Below are positions 29,697 through 33,362 of a stretch of 33,362 nucleotides of DNA, one piece after another. A program made the position numbers and the translations under genes. This DNA is from a virus, in IMG/VR virus record IMGVR_UViG_3300037258_000223, positions 1 through 33,362 of that record, one strand, 5' to 3'. Under the pieces are notes generated by a model, which saw only the letters and a program-made list of their open reading frames with translations, searched no databases and was not told the DNA's origin. How positions within the stretch are numbered: position 1 is the stretch's first letter; every line of letters begins with the position of its first letter.

Positions 29697-31106
29697 TTAG
29701 ATATTGTCGTTTTCCTTGCGCTGTATCGCGGCATCCGCTTGGGCTTTTTCGGCGTTCGCAACCTTCATCTCTTTCTCGATGTCCACGTCCGGGCTGATAA
29801 TGCTCCGGCGCTTCATCTCGTTGAGCAAGGTCTTATGACTCAATGACCCATCCACTTTCATCTCGAAAAGAAGTTGCGCCGATGCCTCGGCCAGGCTTGA
29901 TACGCCGAAGTCACTATAGATCGATACGTTTCCATCCTCCGGCTGTTTTATCCAGCGGGCCATCAGGCGAATGGCCTGATCCAGCGCATTTTCCAATGCC
30001 TGAGTGATGCGTTGCAGGTCGCACACGGCCTGTTCGTTATCCGAGATAGTCTGGACTTGAGTCGTATTGGCCGACTTGATGACCAAAAGCTCCGCGCCCA
30101 CCTGCCGCATGAGGTCTTCGAGATCAAGCAACGACATGCGTCCTGCCTCAATTGCTTTGCCGCTATGTTCGACATATTTCACGTCGGAATCTGGGGCAGT
30201 CGCATTGATCATCGCGCCCGCGCCCACCACGACTTGCGTGTCCGATCCGATATTCTTGGCAAACAGCATCGGCACGCGCGCCACATGCAGAATTGTCTGC
30301 TGATCGCTCTTGCTCTGCCAGTGCTCCACATTCAGGTGCGCCAGTTCCAGCATGGGAGGCACACCAATCATGAAATCCTTGCGAGAGCCATAGACGGGTA
30401 TAAACGGGATTACATCAATCGTCGTGACGCCGCTTTCATGCTCCTGCCATGGCGTCCCTGTCGTCGAGTCTTGCTTGCGATAAGTCATCCATTTGCCCGG
30501 CTCAAGGACGCGCACTTGCTGGATCGTCTTTGTTTTGAAAGGCCCATCCGGCTCCTCAACGGACTCCATCAGGCGAAGTTGCGTAAGAACGATTCTGCCA
30601 CCGCGCTTCTCCGAGCGCCAGCCGAGTATCGCGTCTTGCCTCACATGCACGAAATACGGCCTGACACCCAGCTTTGCCTCATCAGCGGCAGTCCTTACCC
30701 CTTGCGCGGGAGGACAGTCAACGAGGATTCCGCATATGCCGTAGGCGAGCGCATTGGCGAAGAGATCGGCGGCAAACGCGTGAAGGTTACGGCCCTCAAG
30801 ATCGATGTTCTCAAGCAAATCCTTCAGTTTCTGGGAGTATTCCTCGCCTATGGTGATGGGCTTACCGAAAGGTTTCCCCGTCAGCACAGCCACCGTTCGC
30901 GCATATGCCGGGAAAAGCGTGGCTGTTTTCAACCTTGCCTGGTAGGACTTCAAATCTTCCGCCGGCCAGATGGGCAAGTGGCGCTGCCCGGCGCGGCGCA
31001 TCGCCTTTGTGCCGCCCATCAGATCGACAATCAGCGTCCAGTCCTCCGCCATTTTGGAGACGGCGTCGGATTGCGCAGCAACGTCGCTGTTATTGGTATC
31101 GGTCAT
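29697..31106 (-). CDS. Portal protein, DUF4055 type
   Basis: A 469-residue portal. Recognisable parts are DWTLIVDLMGGTKAMRRAGQ, LPIWPAEDLKSYQARL, AYARTVAVLTGKPFGKPIT, PYFVHVRQDAILGWRSE, IDVIPFIPVYGSRKDFMIG and a C-terminal helical region rich in acidic and Gln residues. Twelve copies form the ring through which DNA enters. It lies after terminase and before scaffold, the standard order. Confidence 0.88.
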   Translation of the reverse strand: MTDTNNSDVAAQSDAVSKMAEDWTLIVDLMGGTKAMRRAGQRHLPIWPAEDLKSYQARLKTATLFPAYARTVAVLTGKPFGKPITIGEEYSQKLKDLLENIDLEGRNLHAFAADLFANALAYGICGILVDCPPAQGVRTAADEAKLGVRPYFVHVRQDAILGWRSEKRGGRIVLTQLRLMESVEEPDGPFKTKTIQQVRVLEPGKWMTYRKQDSTTGTPWQEHESGVTTIDVIPFIPVYGSRKDFMIGVPPMLELAHLNVEHWQSKSDQQTILHVARVPMLFAKNIGSDTQVVVGAGAMINATAPDSDVKYVEHSGKAIEAGRMSLLDLEDLMRQVGAELLVIKSANTTQVQTISDNEQAVCDLQRITQALENALDQAIRLMARWIKQPEDGNVSIYSDFGVSSLAEASAQLLFEMKVDGSLSHKTLLNEMKRRSIISPDVDIEKEMKVANAEKAQADAAIQRKENDNI

Positions 31107-31129
31107 AACAGCGTAACCGCCTACATCCG

Positions 31130-31678
31130 TTAGTTATTGGCCTTCACCACGAACATGTTGAGCGTAATATCCGTCGCGGCAGTCGTGGCGTTGCCAGTGA
31201 CAACGATATTAGTGGTCAGCCCCTCATTGAGGGTCAATGCCGCCGGGGTGAGCAGCGCCGCGCCCGCGCTGCCATTCTGAGCGCCGGTATGGATACCGTT
31301 CTGCGTATTCGATCCAGCGGCACCGTACTTTTCGATTGTGGCGCCGAGCTTCCACCCCGCCCCGTTCGTCGCAACCGCGGCTGAATCCGCGATCTTAGTG
31401 CCTCCGGAAACCGCTGAACCGACGACCGCAGTGGTAGCACCTACAAAAATCTTCACCTGCTTGGTGTTGCCGTTCGCTGCGTAAGCACCTGCGGCACTGA
31501 TTTCGAGTTGGCGGCCGGCTTGGTCGAAAAAGTTTGCGGGAACACTGTACACGGCAAGCACGTAATCGCCGCCCGTGGATGCCGGATTGACCCCTGCGCT
31601 CGGCTGCGTATTGAGAACGCCCGAAAGGCCGAATTGCGCCGAACTGTTGCCGCCTTCCTCAAACATTGAAGCAGTCAT
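31130..31678 (-). CDS. Unknown beta-rich head-region protein
   Basis: A 182-residue protein between terminase and portal, starting MTASMFEEGGNSSAQF after AAAGGATT. The composition is high in Ala, Gly, Thr, Asn and Val with strand-like stretches (DYVLAVYSVPANFFD, KQVKIFVGATTAVVG, LTTNIVVTGNATTAATDITLNMFVV), like a jelly-roll or decoration protein. No charged catalytic motif is seen. It may decorate or reinforce the capsid; this is inference. Confidence 0.65.
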   Translation of the reverse strand: MTASMFEEGGNSSAQFGLSGVLNTQPSAGVNPASTGGDYVLAVYSVPANFFDQAGRQLEISAAGAYAANGNTKQVKIFVGATTAVVGSAVSGGTKIADSAAVATNGAGWKLGATIEKYGAAGSNTQNGIHTGAQNGSAGAALLTPAALTLNEGLTTNIVVTGNATTAATDITLNMFVVKANN

Positions 31679-31712
31679 AAGATGAATCCTTTCTGGTTAC
31701 ATATGAAACGCA

Positions 31713-33362
31713 TTAAAGGCGCAATGGCTTGACTGTCGCGGTGCCTCCTGAGATCAGAAGCTCCGTCGCTCCCCATACCAGCGCGTCAACTCTGTTCGGG
31801 CTGTCTGTGCTTTCCAGCGGAACCCATGTCACCATTTCGTCTTCAAGGCCGATGAATGTGCCGCAGTGATGCATGCACCCCTTCTCGTACAACGCCGCAA
31901 CCGGCTCCGCCCGCGCATGCTTTCCACGCGAGGCATGCACCAGCTTTACCGGCGCGTTCGGGTCCGAAACTCGTATGGTGCTCTCCACCATCGCGCCTCC
32001 GAAATTCGCCTCCGCGATGATTCGATCCGCGCTATATTTCCGATAAAGCGCAACGGCCAGGTCGCCCCATTGTTTCGGGCTATACCTTCCAGAATGGTCG
32101 GCCAGAACATAACCGTGCTTCTGCGCGTCCACACCCTCGACTACGAGTCCAACTTCATCGTTCTTGGCTTTGTCTCCGCCCGACGGGTCCACCGCGACCA
32201 CGATCCGCTTAAGCGCAGGAGCTTCTTTTACGCGAAGATTCTCAATCTGGTCTCGCTTCCACAGAGCGCCCGGCACTTCCGCGCTGAACGCCTCCTCCGG
32301 AGTTGCCGGATATTCCCGGCGGAAGTTGTGGACGCCATTAAGCTCGACAATCTTTGCTCGACGCCAGGCGATTTGCTCCAGGTCCAAGCGATAGAGTTGC
32401 TGGTATGCGAGTTCATCCGCCGTCGGCGTGAATCCCTGCGGCAATGTCTTGCGGTAATCCGGCTGCCAGAACCAAGGGATGAAGACGAGGATATATTCGC
32501 CCTCTCCCCGCATGGCCGCAGCGCACATATCGTAGAACAAGCCCTGACGGCCAGCCGACGTACTCTCAAGAATGACCTCCGTGCCAGGCTCATCCGGTAC
32601 CGCCTGCAATGCGCCTGCAACGTGTGTTGCCGCATTCGGCCAATATGCCACCTCGCTGTTGTGAGAGCCGCCTTGTAGAACGCAGTACGAGTGGTCAGCG
32701 TGATCTATCTCGAAATCGCGCACTATCTGCTCGCCGACATGCTCAATCGAAACTATCGGCACCCACGCATAGCCATTGGAAACCTCTACTGCGCCATAAT
32801 TCCCGTCGCGCTTACGTGGCGGGCTTCCCTTTCCTATTTCTTTTGCAAGGACATCAACGCCTGGCCCGGTAAGCCGAAGCGTCCACGCCTCACGCTCATT
32901 TCGGCCATGACGAATCGCTGCCGCTCTGTAACTTATGGAAGCCCACCCATATCCCAAGGAGGCCAGGGCTGAGCGCAGACCTGTAATCGTCGCCGATCGG
33001 ATGGATGTCACCGATATACGGCGATCACACTCCGGCGACGAGTGTCCATCTCCTGAAATATAGCCATGAACCAGACCGCGAACAAAGTCCTCCCCCATGC
33101 GGCTCCAGTCGCAGGGAAATCGCTTGTCATCTTTCCTTCCGACAAAGGATTCCAGCCATAGAGCCAGCGAGCGACCATAAGCAACCACGTTCACCGACTT
33201 GCTGTCCGGACGCGGAGAGACTTTAACGGAAGTGTATATTTTGGGCACGCACGCAAGCCATTCAACAGTTCGCCGCACCTCATCTTCGTGCACGGTAAAC
33301 GCAACCGCGCTTGCCTGGCGACGACTGCCAGATTGGCGCAGTATGCAGCCCTCGGCTAGATA
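31713..33362 (-). CDS. terL: Terminase large subunit with intein (5' end beyond window)
   Basis: The frame is open from the right edge. The C-terminal extein (31713-32657) starts SEVAYWPNAATHV, the ATPase Walker B region of TerL. It continues with GTEVILESTSAGRQGLFYD (coupling motif) and the RNase H-like nuclease: VAVDPSGGDK, RIIAEANFGG and PNRVDALVWGA supply the acidic residues. The region before it is an intein ending in His-Asn, followed by extein Ser (HN/S). Spliced TerL would package DNA and cut it. The N-terminal extein and the intein start are beyond the window. Confidence 0.9.
   Translation of the reverse strand, partial: YLAEGCILRQSGSRRQASAVAFTVHEDEVRRTVEWLACVPKIYTSVKVSPRPDSKSVNVVAYGRSLALWLESFVGRKDDKRFPCDWSRMGEDFVRGLVHGYISGDGHSSPECDRRISVTSIRSATITGLRSALASLGYGWASISYRAAAIRHGRNEREAWTLRLTGPGVDVLAKEIGKGSPPRKRDGNYGAVEVSNGYAWVPIVSIEHVGEQIVRDFEIDHADHSYCVLQGGSHNSEVAYWPNAATHVAGALQAVPDEPGTEVILESTSAGRQGLFYDMCAAAMRGEGEYILVFIPWFWQPDYRKTLPQGFTPTADELAYQQLYRLDLEQIAWRRAKIVELNGVHNFRREYPATPEEAFSAEVPGALWKRDQIENLRVKEAPALKRIVVAVDPSGGDKAKNDEVGLVVEGVDAQKHGYVLADHSGRYSPKQWGDLAVALYRKYSADRIIAEANFGGAMVESTIRVSDPNAPVKLVHASRGKHARAEPVAALYEKGCMHHCGTFIGLEDEMVTWVPLESTDSPNRVDALVWGATELLISGGTATVKPLRL
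32658..33362 (-). mobile_element. Intein with LAGLIDADG homing endonuclease (partial)
   Basis: At least 235 codons lie upstream of the splice junction and show intein features. At the window edge is YLAEGCI, a probable first LAGLIDADG motif. FVRGLVHGYISGDGHS is the second, with its acidic Asp. The C-terminal intein blocks read VRDFEIDHADHSY, CVLQGGSHN and then extein Ser; Asn is the cyclising residue and Ser the +1 nucleophile. The intein sits at the TerL Walker B motif, a place where inteins are known to lodge. Confidence 0.88.

Noticed and set aside
30012-31133. Long plus-strand frame opposite the portal gene (373 codons)
   Set aside because: Antisense shadow of a strongly recognisable portal; translation is rich in His/Arg/Leu without domain structure.
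1-33362. CRISPR arrays, tRNA genes, insertion sequences
   Set aside because: No regularly spaced identical repeats with unique spacers, no cloverleaf sequence, and no transposase were seen on reading both strands.

Overview
The window looks like about 33 kb of a phage-plasmid: a contractile-tailed (myovirus-type) phage that carries a plasmid replication and maintenance module. The host is probably a member of the Pseudomonadota, perhaps an alphaproteobacterium. The reasons are moderately high GC, strong Shine-Dalgarno motifs, ATGA/TAATG overlaps, spanins and lipoproteins that imply an outer membrane, perfect DnaA boxes, and tail-fibre repeats of a style I associate with alphaproteobacterial prophages. 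The host assignment is inference. I see no integrase, att site, tRNA or CRISPR array in the window.

Region 1 (1-2972, minus strand): a Rep_3/RepB-type replication initiator, then a HerA/DUF87-like hexameric ATPase with two tandem C-terminal winged-helix-like modules, then two small unknown genes in overlapping frames, the last cut by the window edge. Region 2 (2973-3358): a 386-bp iteron origin. It has five iterons with core CCCAATRGGTAG at 22-23 bp phasing, two perfect DnaA boxes, an AT-rich stretch, and an inverted half-iteron pair over the rep promoter that looks like the Rep autoregulatory operator. Region 3 (3359-5946): a HigB/HigA toxin-antitoxin pair with an operator palindrome, a small opposing membrane-protein gene, a ParA plus ribbon-helix-helix partition pair with 8-bp-phased CTTCA repeats both upstream of parA and inside its 3' end, and three small genes.

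Region 4 (5966-33362, minus strand): the late operon, reading right to left. Order: large terminase with a LAGLIDADG intein (cut by the right edge), unknown head-region protein, DUF4055-type portal, scaffold, a bipolar pair of hairpins, P22-type major capsid protein, free-standing HNH/NUMOD3 homing endonuclease, neck and connector proteins, sheath, tube, tail assembly chaperone with a programmed -1 frameshift (slippery A AAA AAC), HK97-gp10-like protein, tape measure, circularisation-like protein, LysM/gpX, hub gpD, spike gpV, gp25/gpW, baseplate J, tail protein I-like, a tail fibre, a 1000-residue fibre with a signal peptide, a beta-helix protein with a signal peptide, then the lysis genes (coiled-coil membrane protein, SleB-type endolysin, several small membrane proteins, nested Rz/Rz1-like spanins, small lipoproteins). 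A strong UUCG terminator closes the operon at 5966-5989.

The picture is a virus that persists as a low-copy plasmid (Rep plus iterons, ParA plus centromere, HigBA addiction) and makes particles from one long late transcription unit. The least-explained and most interesting parts are the HerA-like ATPase next to the replicon, the octad centromere duplicated inside parA, the frameshifted chaperone, the terminase intein plus the capsid-adjacent endonuclease, and the Sec signals on two adhesin-type proteins.
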